Assembly (NCBI GenBank): GCA_000729835.1
Contig: JFHB01000111.1
Span: 36,223-100,222 of the forward strand
Direction: 5' to 3'
Source: Atkinsonella hypoxylon
Lineage: Eukaryota > Ascomycota > Sordariomycetes > Hypocreales > Clavicipitaceae
DNA: 64,000 bases
The notes beneath the pieces are model-generated. The model saw only the letters and a list, made by a program, of their open reading frames with translations. It made no database searches and was not told the DNA's origin. Positions 11,600 to 22,624 of this stretch are shown here, piece by piece (within the stretch, counting starts at the first letter, position 1; each line of letters starts with the position of its first letter). The translations under genes were made by a program, and so were the position numbers.

Positions 11600-12519
11600 A
11601 ATCCCTAGGCATTAGTAATAGCAGCAAATTGTTAGTTAGTTGTAGTAAGCTGTTAGTTCTCTCTAGAAAGTAAAGCTAAAGAATATTCCTAGCAGCTTTA
11701 AGGAGGGTTTTGCCTAAAAGGCGCTAGTCTTACGCTTAGTAGGTGTTTCTGCTAGTTTACCTATAGTTAGCCTCTTAGTTAGCGTTTTTACCTTAGTTAG
11801 TATTAGCTTTACTGCAGAAGGTATTTCTTATAGAATTAATAGAGAGAAATATATTAAAGATAGATTAATTAGGATAAACTAAGCACTTCTTCTACGTTAA
11901 ATAGTGCTAAATCTATTACTAAAGAGGCCTTATGCAGCAATAGGCTAGTTAGCTAAGCATTCTAAGAAGTTTATATAAATACAGTTAATTTTGTGTTATA
12001 AGTATCTACTTTCTGCCTATAGTGTATTAATATTGCTAGCAACCTTTAGTAAGGTTTTATTTTTATTAATAACGTTATTAATACCTTTATTAAATTAACT
12101 TATACTATTTAGTTAGTTATATATACTGTAAATAGCAGTCTATAATTTGTTAAACTGCTTATTAAATAGACCTCCTTTAGCCTCTATTTTAACCTAATTA
12201 ATCTTTTTATTTAACTTATTAATTTTAGTAATATAGAGGTTAAGTTGCTTCTATATAGTATTACTACCTATAGGAGTGTCCTTAAGGTAGGCTTTAATTA
12301 TTTCTTTAGCGTTAGATTTATACTTCTCCTAAAGGAGACTATTACACTAGCTCTAGGATTGCACCTTAGCTAATAGAATAAAGAGTAAGTTTACGCAGCT
12401 AATACTAGCTAAGGCACCTACAATAGTGCTGTTAATTCTACTGAATTTATTAGAGAAGTAAATAGTAAGTAACGCTGCTTGTAACAGTAAACTAGTGGAT
12501 AAATCTACAGTAATAGTTT
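11600..12519 (-). pseudogene. Third ORF of chromovirus Y copy B, C-terminal part
   Basis: Minus-strand counterpart of about 28600-29512 in copy A. It encodes the coiled-coil region, the C-terminal hydrophobic membrane segment and a Lys/Arg-rich tail. It is split from its N-terminal part (30311-31261) by insertion of element A at ctttg. Frame stops are TAA/TAG only. See the copy A entry for the domain description. Confidence 0.7.
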
Positions 12520-12524
12520 CTTTG

Positions 12525-12767
12525 TGTTACGGGATAATCCTACAGACCTGCAGGTCACTAGTGCACGTAACCGCAATCATGTATAAGTAGTTAGAAGCAA
12601 CACTTAGGTAGTTAGATTAAACAATTAACTATTATTCACTAGAACACTATTGCTAAATGCTCCTTACAGAAGCTCTTACAACTTCTCTTACAATTTATTA
12701 TATAACCTATTAAATCTAACAACCTATTGTTGCTTCTAACAAACCTACATTAGATTCTACTGTAATA
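12525..12767 (+). repeat. 5' LTR of chromovirus Y copy A
   Basis: Begins tgttacgggataatcc with an intact outer end and ends tactgtaata, a mutated form of the ccaccgtaaca seen at the outer end of the 3' LTR. The stretch 12768-12970 to the gag start is leader; the primer site (agtagtagcaattacttc) does not match a primer I recognise. Confidence 0.94.
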
Positions 12768-12970
12768 AGTAGTAGCAATTACTTCTAATTGTTGCTAACT
12801 CTCCTTAAGCTTAAAAAGCTAAAATTATAATATTTAAGATAAAGTAACTTTAGAAAGAGCTTAGTAAAAGGAATTATATTCCTTTTACTAATAAAGAACT
12901 TAAAACTATATACTAATTCTATAAATTTTACTGCTAAAATCTAGATTTCTAGATTTAAAAAAGAGATTTT

Positions 12971-14797
12971 ATGCCTTAAGAGAAAAGAAGCCTACTACTT
13001 TATCTTACTTACTATAAATTTATTAATAAACAGCTTAAATTATATAATTAACCTAAGCTAGTAGAACTACCTTCTTACTAGAATACTATTAATACTTCTA
13101 TAGTATAGTAGATATAGAGGTAGGTTAATAGAATTATTAATAAGGCTAAATCTACTAAACTTCTTATAGATTTACTAACAGTAATGCTAAAAGGAAAAGC
13201 TAAGGCTGGATTATCTAGATTTAATAGCTTAGAAAACACTATCTATAAAGCTAGTGCTAGTTCTACCTAGAATATTAAAGGAAAGTAAGTATAAAGATCT
13301 AGATTTATACTACTTACTAAGGACCTAGATCTATTAAATATACCTTAAACTACTAAAAAGAACTTACTAATTAAAGAACTAACTAAAATCTTACTGCTTT
13401 TATAGGCTTACTAAAGGTTTTATACTCTTAGGTTAAAGTATAAAGTAAAGAAAGCAGTAAATCTACTTAAAAAAGAGAACCCTTTACTAAAATAGCTTAT
13501 AGGTTTTTCTATAGAAATTAGTAAGTAAATTAATAGAATTAAGGGAGAATTAATTAATAAAATTAGTAAATAATAGAGAGAATTAAACAATAAAATTACT
13601 GCTCTTTAAGTAGAGTAACAATACTTAGCCTAAAAGATAGAGACTATACTTAAGCCTTAGAATAAATATAATAGATAATACTATACCTAATAAAGCTCTT
13701 AGCTTAAAGATTATAGATAAAGGGCTTTTAATTCTTACTTACCTCTAAAAGATAACTAGAACTAAAAGTAAGGTTAAAAGCAACCTCTAGGTAAAGGAAA
13801 CTATATAATATAGAGATACTCTAAATACCTTAGTACTTTTCTAAAAGAATAAAAGCTACTATAATTTCTAAAGAATCTATTAGAGCAATACTATAATAGT
13901 AAGGCTAAGAAAAGCTAAGATACTAAAAAAGACTAAGATTAAGTATTTAGTAACTTTAAATATTAGTATATAAATTAATAGGCACTATACTATATTAAAA
14001 ACAATAATCCCTAGCTAAATCTAGTAAATAAAAGGCTAAATCTATATTAAAAAGAGAATAACTAAAGCAATATATAGTTCTAAACCCCTAAGGAATAAAT
14101 AGATTCTATATAGAAAATTACTAATATTAGTTACTTTAAACCCTTTAACAATAGAAATATCTATAAGCTAATTTTATATAAAGAAAAGTACACTATTTTC
14201 TATAATATAGAGCTATAAATCTAAGCTGTTAAAGACTACTGTAGCTATAATGCAATTAATGCTTAAGAAGCTATTTACATTAAGCTCTAAACTCTCTTTA
14301 AAGGGAATATATTAATATAGTATAAGCAGCATCTAGATTACTATAAAAAAACAGCTATTTTTAGCAGTTTAAACTCTATTTACACTACTATCTATAAAGA
14401 ATTTAGTATATAGATCTAGAATGCAATAATATAGCTAGATTTAGCTAAGTTTATAGAGTAAAATATAATTAAAGAAAAATTATTTAGGGAATTTATCTCT
14501 AGAGTATTCTAATATATCTATATAAATAGTAAAACTACTAATCTTTAGCTCCTTTTAAAACTCTATTATAAGCTATACTTAGGATTGCAACAGCTATACT
14601 TAATTCTAATAGTAAAAGACCTAAGATCTATATATATTACTATAGTAGATAATAAGGTTAAGGATCTATAAGAATGCCTTAGGGATTTAGGAAAACAACA
14701 AAAATCAGAAGACCGCAAGGAAGGTACTAATGCCTACTACACTTAGAGTAAATCCAACAGTAAGGACTCTAAAAACGACAAGGCAGCCTAAGGTAAC
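12971..14797 (+). pseudogene. Chromovirus A gag, N-terminal and middle part
   Basis: Capsid polyprotein remnant. I start it at the ATG at 12971 because it is in frame with the rest, and the matching codon in copy B (54285, minus strand) is ATA, a RIP-mutated ATG. The frame (position mod 3 = 2) runs to the copia insertion at 14797 with TAA/TAG stops only. A short coiled coil lies around 13510-13620, with heptad-like Ile/Leu and Lys/Glu. A Lys/Ser/Asn-rich stretch precedes the insertion. No CCHC zinc knuckle is evident. The last 100 bp before the insertion are only lightly mutated. The gene continues at 22625. Confidence 0.8.
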
Positions 14798-15490
14798 TGT
14801 TAAAAATAAGCTACCCTGTATAGCCTATTTTTATGCCTACTAGTTGCTCTATCACGTGACCCTCATTAGGTCTTGTTACGTTGATTTTTAGTAGGGATAT
14901 TGCTGTTACTAGATGCGAAACATCTAGAATCGACTAAGGCAAAGTTGCTTAACCTATAGTTAACTTTAACTGCGATTTTCTCTACAACTAGCAATAGTAA
15001 AAATTCAAGAAGTATACTATTCGAAAGCTAAGAATTAGGGCTATTTAATAGTATAATTGTTAGATAGAGTTGCTTATAAGGGTTGCTTGTTATTAGTGGA
15101 ATTTGTTAAATTATACACATAGGCGTCTCGTTTGTATAGCTGTAAGTTAATTTTTTTGTTTTTATATAGTAAATCTTTTTGCAGAAATTATAAAGTAGCC
15201 TATAAGCCCCTTCTAGCAACTATAGCCTGCTAATATAGTTAGAGGGTCTATAAGGGACTAGAAAGATTTAAGATTCTACCCTTACTGTTTGTTACAGCGC
15301 TCTTAATATAAAGATACTACTATTACAGTTATCTATTGCCTCTACGTGATCTATACTATACACTACAGCTTAATTTAGGCCGCTGCTGCTTCTACTATGT
15401 AATAATTGCTAGGAGCAATTATAGGTGCTAAATCTAAGAGACCACTACCCTCTTAGATATCTAGTCCTGTAATCCCTATTATTTTCAAAA
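14798..15490 (+). repeat. 5' LTR of Copia-I element 2
   Basis: 693 bp, starting TGTTAAAAATAAGC and ending TATTTTCAAAA. Two stem-loops near the 3' end are visible: aattgct-agg-agcaatt (15404-15420) and ctaagag-9 nt-ctcttag (15434-15456). Both are also present in the LTRs at 21932 and 1266. They may shape RNA 3' ends or packaging; no function is shown. Confidence 0.95.
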
Positions 15491-15504
15491 GGTTATAAGC
15501 CCGG
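15491..15504 (+). other. Copia-I primer-binding site
   Basis: ggttataagcccgg lies directly after the 5' LTR. It is the complement of the anticodon stem-loop region of initiator tRNA-Met apart from one G to A change, as expected for the half-tRNA priming known from Drosophila copia and related elements. Identity of the fungal tRNA is inferred. Confidence 0.65.
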
Positions 15505-16429
15505 AAGACCTATCTGCAAGCTGTTAGCCCGCTGAAATCTACTATTGTGTACTGTATTACCCACTAGAAGCTATATTGAGACCTGCGCTAGCAGCTATTG
15601 CTGCCAAAATTAGTAGCTTGCTGAAGCTATTAATACCTGCTGCACACACATCGCTAGCTACTATACTGGTGTTTTTATTCTGCCCACCCTGTGCCTCCTG
15701 CACTCTATACACTCTGTGCATACACACTTTTGAAGCTATTCTTAATAGCTAGGTTCTATTGTCGCGCAACATTAAAATATACATATCTGCACATATTACA
15801 TTCGCACTGTAAATCGTTTTATTAGGCACTGCTTAATTAATTATTTCCATTAAGAAATAAGCTTAGCGCTGCACTGCATTGCTTATTGTTGTGCTGTTAT
15901 CTTGTATATTATGCACCCTATGCACCTCTGTTAGTAGCTATACTACAATTTATAGTGTACGCCTAACAGCTCTTGTTGCTGTTAGATATTCCTGTGTTTT
16001 CGGTTGCAGAATTAATTTGTGTAGTAATCCCACTAGTCGGGATTTTAAAGTGGGAATTAGCTAAATATCCCTAAATTAGCTGTGCCTAGGTCTCTACTGA
16101 TTTATTAGAACCTAATTAGAGAAGAATCTCCTGAATTTTTTAGCTAAAAATAGCTAGAACTGTGTTTTATGCCCCTTGCGACCGCTTGTTAATCTAGTCT
16201 ACTATACAAATTGTATGTGCATATAGATCGCGATACAACGCAGCCTTAGAGCCTGTTATACCTGTTACAAAAGAAATTGGAGAAAAATCTTAGTATAATT
16301 TCTGAAAATATAGGGCACTTCTAGCCTATATTTAGTAAGAATTATTACTGTTATTTACTACTATTTCCACTGTAATTTAGGCTATAATTAGCTATAAAGA
16401 GCGTTAAATTAGCTATTAAAACCCTTAAA
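15505..16429 (+). other. Copia-I leader, unusually rich in CpA/TpG
   Basis: About 925 bp between primer site and gag. Unlike the rest of the element it keeps many TG and CA dinucleotides (for example around 15580-15760 and 15860-15990), so it has seen little RIP. No gene is recognised; the small ORF at 15879-16064 has no family resemblance and is not called. Whether element 1 has the same leader is unknown because that part lies outside the window. Confidence 0.6.
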
Positions 16430-19400
16430 ATAGCACTAAAAGGAACAGGTAAGGGAAAGAGCATAAGCCCTAAAAGAGGTAGTAGTTCTAGTACACCAGC
16501 TAATCTAGCTGCTGCTACTAGCTTTCCTGGTCCAGCAAGGTCCTTCCCTTAGCTAGTAGATTTCTCTTCTAATAAAGAAGATTATACAGCTAAGAAGGCT
16601 CTAAAAGAAGCTAGATTAGCTTCTAAAAGAGTAGTGTAAGTCTATAATGTTTAAGCTAATCTAAAAGCTTAAATAGATAAGCAACAAGAGACCCTAAATA
16701 GATTTATTAGGTATAGTGAAGTAAAATAAAGCTAAAATAAAGGTAATATAGCTAATTTACTAAGTAAATTAGATACTATAATTACATCTATAGGTAATCT
16801 CTCTATAGGGTCTCCCTCTAAGGTAGTAGATCCTATTACTTCTAAAAGAGCTTCTAAAGTCTCTTTTAAAGCCCCTAAACCTTCTAGTTTCTCTAATAGT
16901 GCTACTTTTCTGCCTGCTTTTAATAAAGGCACTATAAAAGAGTTAAATAAGAAGGTCTACTTTATTCTAGAGGCTGCTAAGCTAAAAGGCCCTAAAAATT
17001 TTAAACAGTAGAAGTAAGCTTTAACTATTTAATTTAGAGCACTAGAATTCCCTTAATTTATTAATAATCCTAGTATAGCTAGTACTTTAGTAGATTTAGA
17101 ACAAGCTATTATCCTTATAATTATAAGAGATAGTTGCTAATCTAGACCTTAAGCTGCTATAAGCTAGCATAAGTCCTCTGTAGATGCCTATAACGTTCTA
17201 GTTAGGCAATATTTGCAGAGTGCTGAAATATAACGTAGTACGCTATATACTAGTTATTATAACTTATTGTTTTCAAACTATAAGGGATCTTTAGAGGCTT
17301 TTAATGCTGAATTTAATAATTTACTAGCTAGATTACAGCTCTATAGTGTAGCTATTAATTTAATTAACTAGGTAAATTATTATATTAATGCTTTAAAGAA
17401 GACCTTCCCTAGCTAGGCTAAAAGGCAGCGATATTCTATTAGAGCTGCTAGAGCACAAGGTTTATCTGTAAAAATGCTGAATTTACAGTTCCTTATAGCT
17501 AACTTATTAGAAGAACAAAGAGATAAAAGCTCCTCTATATCTAAGGCTCTTAGTTATAAAGCTTCTAATTCTAATGGTTCTAATAATAAGGCTAATCAAG
17601 GAAAGAATCCTCCTAATCAGAAGAAGAATTCCAATTCTAATTCTAACGATTCTAATGCCTCTAAAGATACAGATAAAGCCTCTAAGAATAAGAAGAAGTG
17701 GAAGGGCTAAAGAAGAAGTAATAAAAACTCTAGGAATAAGGATAGAGAAGCTGCTTTTGCTATAGGTTGCTATAACCTATCTACTAGCAACTAGGATACT
17801 ATAGATTCTAATAGTAAATCTAGCAGTTCTAGTAGTGATAATTCTTACGATTTAGATACAGAATCCACTACTAGTGATACTAGTACTACTAGTAATAATA
17901 CCCCTTCTTTTAACTATTCTAATAGAATAATTAAAAACTCCTTACTATACAATACAGGTTCTACCTGTTATATAGTTAACAATAAGGCATTTTTTAGGAC
18001 TTTTAAGCCTATAAAAAAGGGTAAAACCGCGCCTATTGCTACTAGAGGAGGTCCTATTTATCCTAAAGGACAGGGAACTGCTGTATTCTAGGTACTAGTT
18101 AGTACAAATCCAGCTAAATATAGGCCTTTAGCTCTAAAGGATGCTCTATATTGCCTAGGTTTAGATACCAACCTAATTAGTGGTCTAAAGCACTATTTAA
18201 CAGGGGGCACTCTCCTTAGAAATTAGCTATTTCTAGCTAATAGAAGCTGCTGTAGGCTTCTAAATCCTAAAAAGCATAGTTTCTTTCTACAGCTTAAGGG
18301 GCAAGAGACCTCTAGAGTGTGTAAAAACCACGCTAATCTCTCTTATATAGGATTTCTAGCTAGCAATAGTTATAATAGCGGTTATAATGCTAGTTATCCT
18401 ATAGAGGTTTAAATCCCTTAACAGCCTAGTTTTAATCTAGAGGAATATAGCTGAATCAAGGAATTATCTAATTTTAAAGAAGATAATACTAATAACGATG
18501 CTATAGAGCTATTAGCCCTAGTTCCTAAACGGGCTCCTAGTTAGATTCCTTCTAATAACGGGGATTTAGAAGGTCTAAATCCTAAGTTGCTGGATATTAG
18601 AGGAAATAGCCGTCTAGATCCCTTAAACGAGGCCCGTAGTTCTTAAGAGATCTAGCAAGATAGGGAGCAACAGGAAGCTAGCTCTAATAATAATTCTAGT
18701 AGTAATCCTACTGCTTCTTCTTCCTATAAGAAGCTCCTAGAATTAGCTGCTACTTAGCATATTAGATTAGGGCATATAGGACTCCCTTTACTAAAGAAGA
18801 CTGCTTCTATTACTAAAGGTATTCCTAATTTTACAAAAATTAAGGAAAAGGATTTTAACTGCCTAGCTTGCAATTAAGCTAAAGCTGTTAGAAGACCTAG
18901 CAAGCGTACTATTCCTAACCCCCCTAGATGTTTAGATATTATAGAGGGAGATACTGTTAAAATAGAGCCTATACTGCACAACAAAAGGCCTCTAGTTCTT
19001 TTTCTAATTAATAGAAAATCACGGTATAAATAGTCTTTTAATCTAGCTAATAAAGAGGGTTCTACTCTCTATAGCTGCATTAAAGGCTTCTTTAAGGAAT
19101 TAAAGAACTAGTATAACTGCTACCCTAAACACCTTCATTTTAATAGTGGTATAGAAATCGATACTAGGTTGTAAGCTTAGCTATCTTCTAAGGGTATTTG
19201 CTTTAGCACCTCTTGCCTCTATATTTATAAATAGAATAAGCTAATAGAGAGAGCTATAAGGGTACTTCTAGACCGTTTGCGTGCTACCCTACAGTGGTTA
19301 CAATTACCTCTGTATCTATAGTCTTACATCCTTCCTGCTATAGTGGATTTAGTTAATACTACTGCGAATAGTACTAAACCACTAAGTCCTAAACAGCTAT

Positions 19401-21763
19401 ATCTAGCTGATTTAGAGCCTTCTAAGACCTATAAGCCTAATTTTACCAAAATAAGGGCTATAGGCTCCTATTGCGAAGTTCTAATTCCTTTAGAACAACG
19501 ATCTAGGTTGTAGAAGCTAGCTAAAAGAACTATTCCTAGTAGACTTTTAGCTACACTAGGTTCTAATGTATATCTAATATATATCCCCTCTAAACGAGCT
19601 GTTATAAAGACTAGCTTCGTTAAAATTATAGAAGGAATAGGTTCTATTTTATAGGGCATCCCTAAGGTTCCTATTGGTTCTATAGTGGATAATCCTTCAG
19701 AGGGAGAAATCGATAATAAGCAGCAATTAGTGGATAATTATACTCCTAAGTATCCTTATCCTAGTCATCTAGATGTGCTAAATTATCCACTAGAACCTGT
19801 AGATTAAGCTCTTCTACTAAGCAACCCTATAGAAGCTGTAGAGGCCCCTAAAGCCCCTATATCTATAGAAGCCCCTTAGGCTAATATAGAATCTATAGAA
19901 GCTAAAGCTGAATCTATTAATGCTAATGCTATAGATTTAGATAGAGACATATTTTCCTTAATCAAGGATCTATGCTTTAAGGCAAGGACTAAAGCAGCTA
20001 TTACTTCTAATAGTAATAAGGATGAACTTCCTAATACATAGAAGCAAGCCCTAAAAAGCTCTGCTAAGCAGCATTGGATAGAAGCTACCTATAGCGAATT
20101 TAAGCAGCTATTAGCTGCTGGAACCTTTAAATTTATAGAGAAAGACTAAGTACCTAAGGGCTAAAGAGTTCTAAAGAATAGGCTTATTTATAGGCTAAAA
20201 AAGGATAAAGAAAATAATCCTATAAAATATAAGGCCCGCCTTATTGCTAAGGGATTTATGCAAATAGAAGGTCAAGACTATCTAGAGACCTTTACTGCAA
20301 CTAGTATTCCTCCTAGCTAGCGTATATTATTAGCTTTTGCAGCTTTTAATAACTAAGAAGTCGAGTAAATCGATTTTATAGGAGCGTTTTTAAATAGCAA
20401 GCTAAAAGAAGCTATTTATATAGAAATCCTAGATAGATTCGTTGAATTTGCAGAGCAAGCATCGCCATTAGTAGCTAAGCTACTAAAAAGCTGTAATTAT
20501 AGGCCTTCTAAAGACTAAGTAATTAAGCTAGAAAAATCCCTCTATGGTTTAAAGCAAAGTCCTAGAGAATAGCAGCAAATTCTAACAGAATTACTTTAAA
20601 AGCATAGATTTAAACCTCTTATATTAGACCCAGCAGTCTTTTATAACCTAGCTACATCTACATATATTGCTACTTACGTAGATAACTGTCTTCTAATTAG
20701 GCCTAATTTACGATATATTAATAAGCTTAAAAAGCTACTAAATTAAGCTTATCCAATAGAAGATAGAGGACTAGCAGAATTCTTTCTAGGCGTTTAAATC
20801 ACCCGTAATAGGTCTAAAAGGTCTATTAAAATCCATTAATCTCAATATATACTTAAAGCCCTAGAGAGATTTAAAATGCTAGATGCTAAGCTGGCTTCTA
20901 TCCCTATACAGCCGGGAATTCTAAAGCAACTAGTTACAAAACATCTCTTAAAATCCAATTATAAGCTTTATTAGAGCATAATAGGCACTATAATGTACCT
21001 AATGTTGCTAACTAGGGCTAATATTGCTTTTTCCGTTCAGTAGCTATCAACCTTCCTAGCTAAGCTCTATATAGAGCACCTGAACGCCTCTAAGCACCTC
21101 CTAAGGTACTTAAGTGGTACTAGAAGCTTTGCTATTATTTATAAGCATTCTATACCACTAGGGTCTTCTTCTAAAGCTTTTAATAGCTCTATTAGTTGCA
21201 AAGAAGTACTTAAGACCCTCCTTGGTTATTGCGATAGCGATTTTGCTGGTGATAAAGTCTCTTCTAAATTAACCTATACTTATCTATATAAGCTAGCTAG
21301 TGGACCTATTAGCTAGAAATCGAAGAAAGCTAGTACTATTGCTCTTTCCACTTTAGAAGCAGAATCTAATGCATTATCTAAAGCTATTAGGGAATTAGAG
21401 TGGCTCTACAGCCTTTTTAAGGAGATAAAGCTGCCTTTAACCCCTCCTATTTCTATTAGGTGTAATAATTAAGGCGCTATAGTTACTGCTTACAACCTAA
21501 CGTTATATAGTAGGACTAAGCACACCCTTTTGAAGTTTAACTACATTAGAGAAAAGATTTGTAAAGGTATAGCTAAGGTTAGTTATATTAATATAAATTA
21601 GATACTAGCAGATAGCCTAACTAAGCCTCTTGCTATTTAAAAGCATTAACAATTTATTAAGTTACTAGAGCTTTCTAGCTAGCTTATAAAAGCAACAAAA
21701 ACACTCAAAAAATCGAAAAGCAACGAAAAACAGTTAAAAATCGAAAACAACAAAAACAATTAA
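16430..21763 (+). pseudogene. Copia-I gag-pol polyprotein (RIP-damaged)
   Basis: One frame (position mod 3 = 2) runs through gag, protease, integrase, RT and RNase H, with TAA/TAG stops and no indel. The probable start is the ATA at 16430, a RIP form of ATG. Gag covers about 16430-17720, with a surviving 78-codon open stretch (17474-17710) ending in a Lys/Asn/Ser-rich tail. Protease: NTGS at 17951-17962, from DTGS. Integrase zinc: HxxxxH at 18758-18775 and CxxC at 18860-18871. RT: YGLKQSP around 20540 and YVDN at 20675-20686 (from YVDD). RNase H: a well-kept DSDFAGD block from about 21233, then an EAES motif near 21355. The C-terminus may be an earlier TAG near 21677. Gag and pol appear to be one ORF without frameshift, as in many copia elements. 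Confidence 0.92.
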
Positions 21764-21920
21764 CAATAACTAGTTATATTCAACTATAACTACCCTGGAA
21801 TTGCTGGAATTAGTTATGTTATTTAGTTCTGTTATTAGTACTGTATTTCGTTGGTTAATTCTAACTTAAATATCCTTTAAAGGAGCTAAGTTGCTTATAG
21901 AACTAGTTACTTCTTACATT

Positions 21921-22624
21921 TCTAGAGGGAGTGTTAAAAATAAGCTACCCTATATAGCCTATTTTTATGCCTACTAGTTACTCTATTACGTAACCCTCAT
22001 TAGGTCTTGTTACGTTGATTTTTAGTAGAGATATTGCTGTTACTAGATGTAAAACATCTAGAATCGACTAAGGTAAAGTTGCCTAACCTATAGTTAACTT
22101 TAACTGCGATTTTCTCTACAACTAGCAATAGTAGAAATTCAAGAAGTATACTATTTAAAAGCTAAGAATTAGGGCTATCTAATAGTATAATTGTTAGATA
22201 GAGTTGCTTATAAGGGTTGCTTATTATTAGTAGAATTTATTAAATTGTGTACGTAAGCGTCTTATTTGTATAGCTGTGAGTTGATTTTTTTGTTTTTATA
22301 TAGTAAATCTTTTTGCGGAAATTATAAAGTGGCCTACAAGCCCCTTCTAGCAACTACAGCCTACTAATATAGTTAGAGGGTCTATAAGGGACTAGAAAGA
22401 TTTAAGATCCTACCCTCACTGTTCGTTACAGCGCTCTTAATATAAAGATACTACTATTACAGTTATCTATTGCCTCTACGTGATCTATACTATACACTAC
22501 AGCTTGATTTAGGCCGCTGCTGCTTCCACTACGTGATAATTGCTAGGAGCAATTACAGGTGCTAAATCTAAGAGACCACTACCCTCTTAGATATCTAGTC
22601 CTGTAATCCCTATTATTTTCAAAA
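21921..22624 (+). repeat. Polypurine tract and 3' LTR of Copia-I element 2
   Basis: The tract tctagagggag (21921-21931) abuts the LTR at 21932-22624. The 5' part of this LTR is more mutated than that of the 5' LTR (tctattacgtaacc here against tctatcacgtgacc there), so its inner end is the more RIP-affected one. The 157 bp from the end of pol to the tract are noncoding. Confidence 0.94.

Larger units (their letters stand above)
14798..22624 (+). mobile_element. Copia-I element 2 (complete, 7.8 kb)
   Basis: A full-length Ty1/copia element. Both LTRs are exactly 693 bp (14798-15490 and 21932-22624), and a perfect TSD, gtaac, lies at 14793-14797 and 22625-22629 within gag of chromovirus A. It has a primer-binding site at 15491, a single gag-pol frame at 16430-21763 and a polypurine tract at 21921-21931. 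Domain order is gag, protease, integrase, RT, RNase H. It is RIP-damaged but far less than the gypsy elements; many codons survive between stops. Confidence 0.97.

Noticed and set aside
15879..16064. Plus-strand open frame of 61 codons in the Copia-I leader
   Set aside because: Hydrophobic start but no homologous pattern, and no second copy in the window to test conservation.
16732..16932. Minus-strand open frame of 66 codons
   Set aside because: Opposite strand of Copia-I gag, which is supported by the long plus frame.
17574..17765. Plus-strand open frame of 63 codons
   Set aside because: Out-of-frame overlap of the gag tail (17474-17710 is in the pol frame; this one is not).
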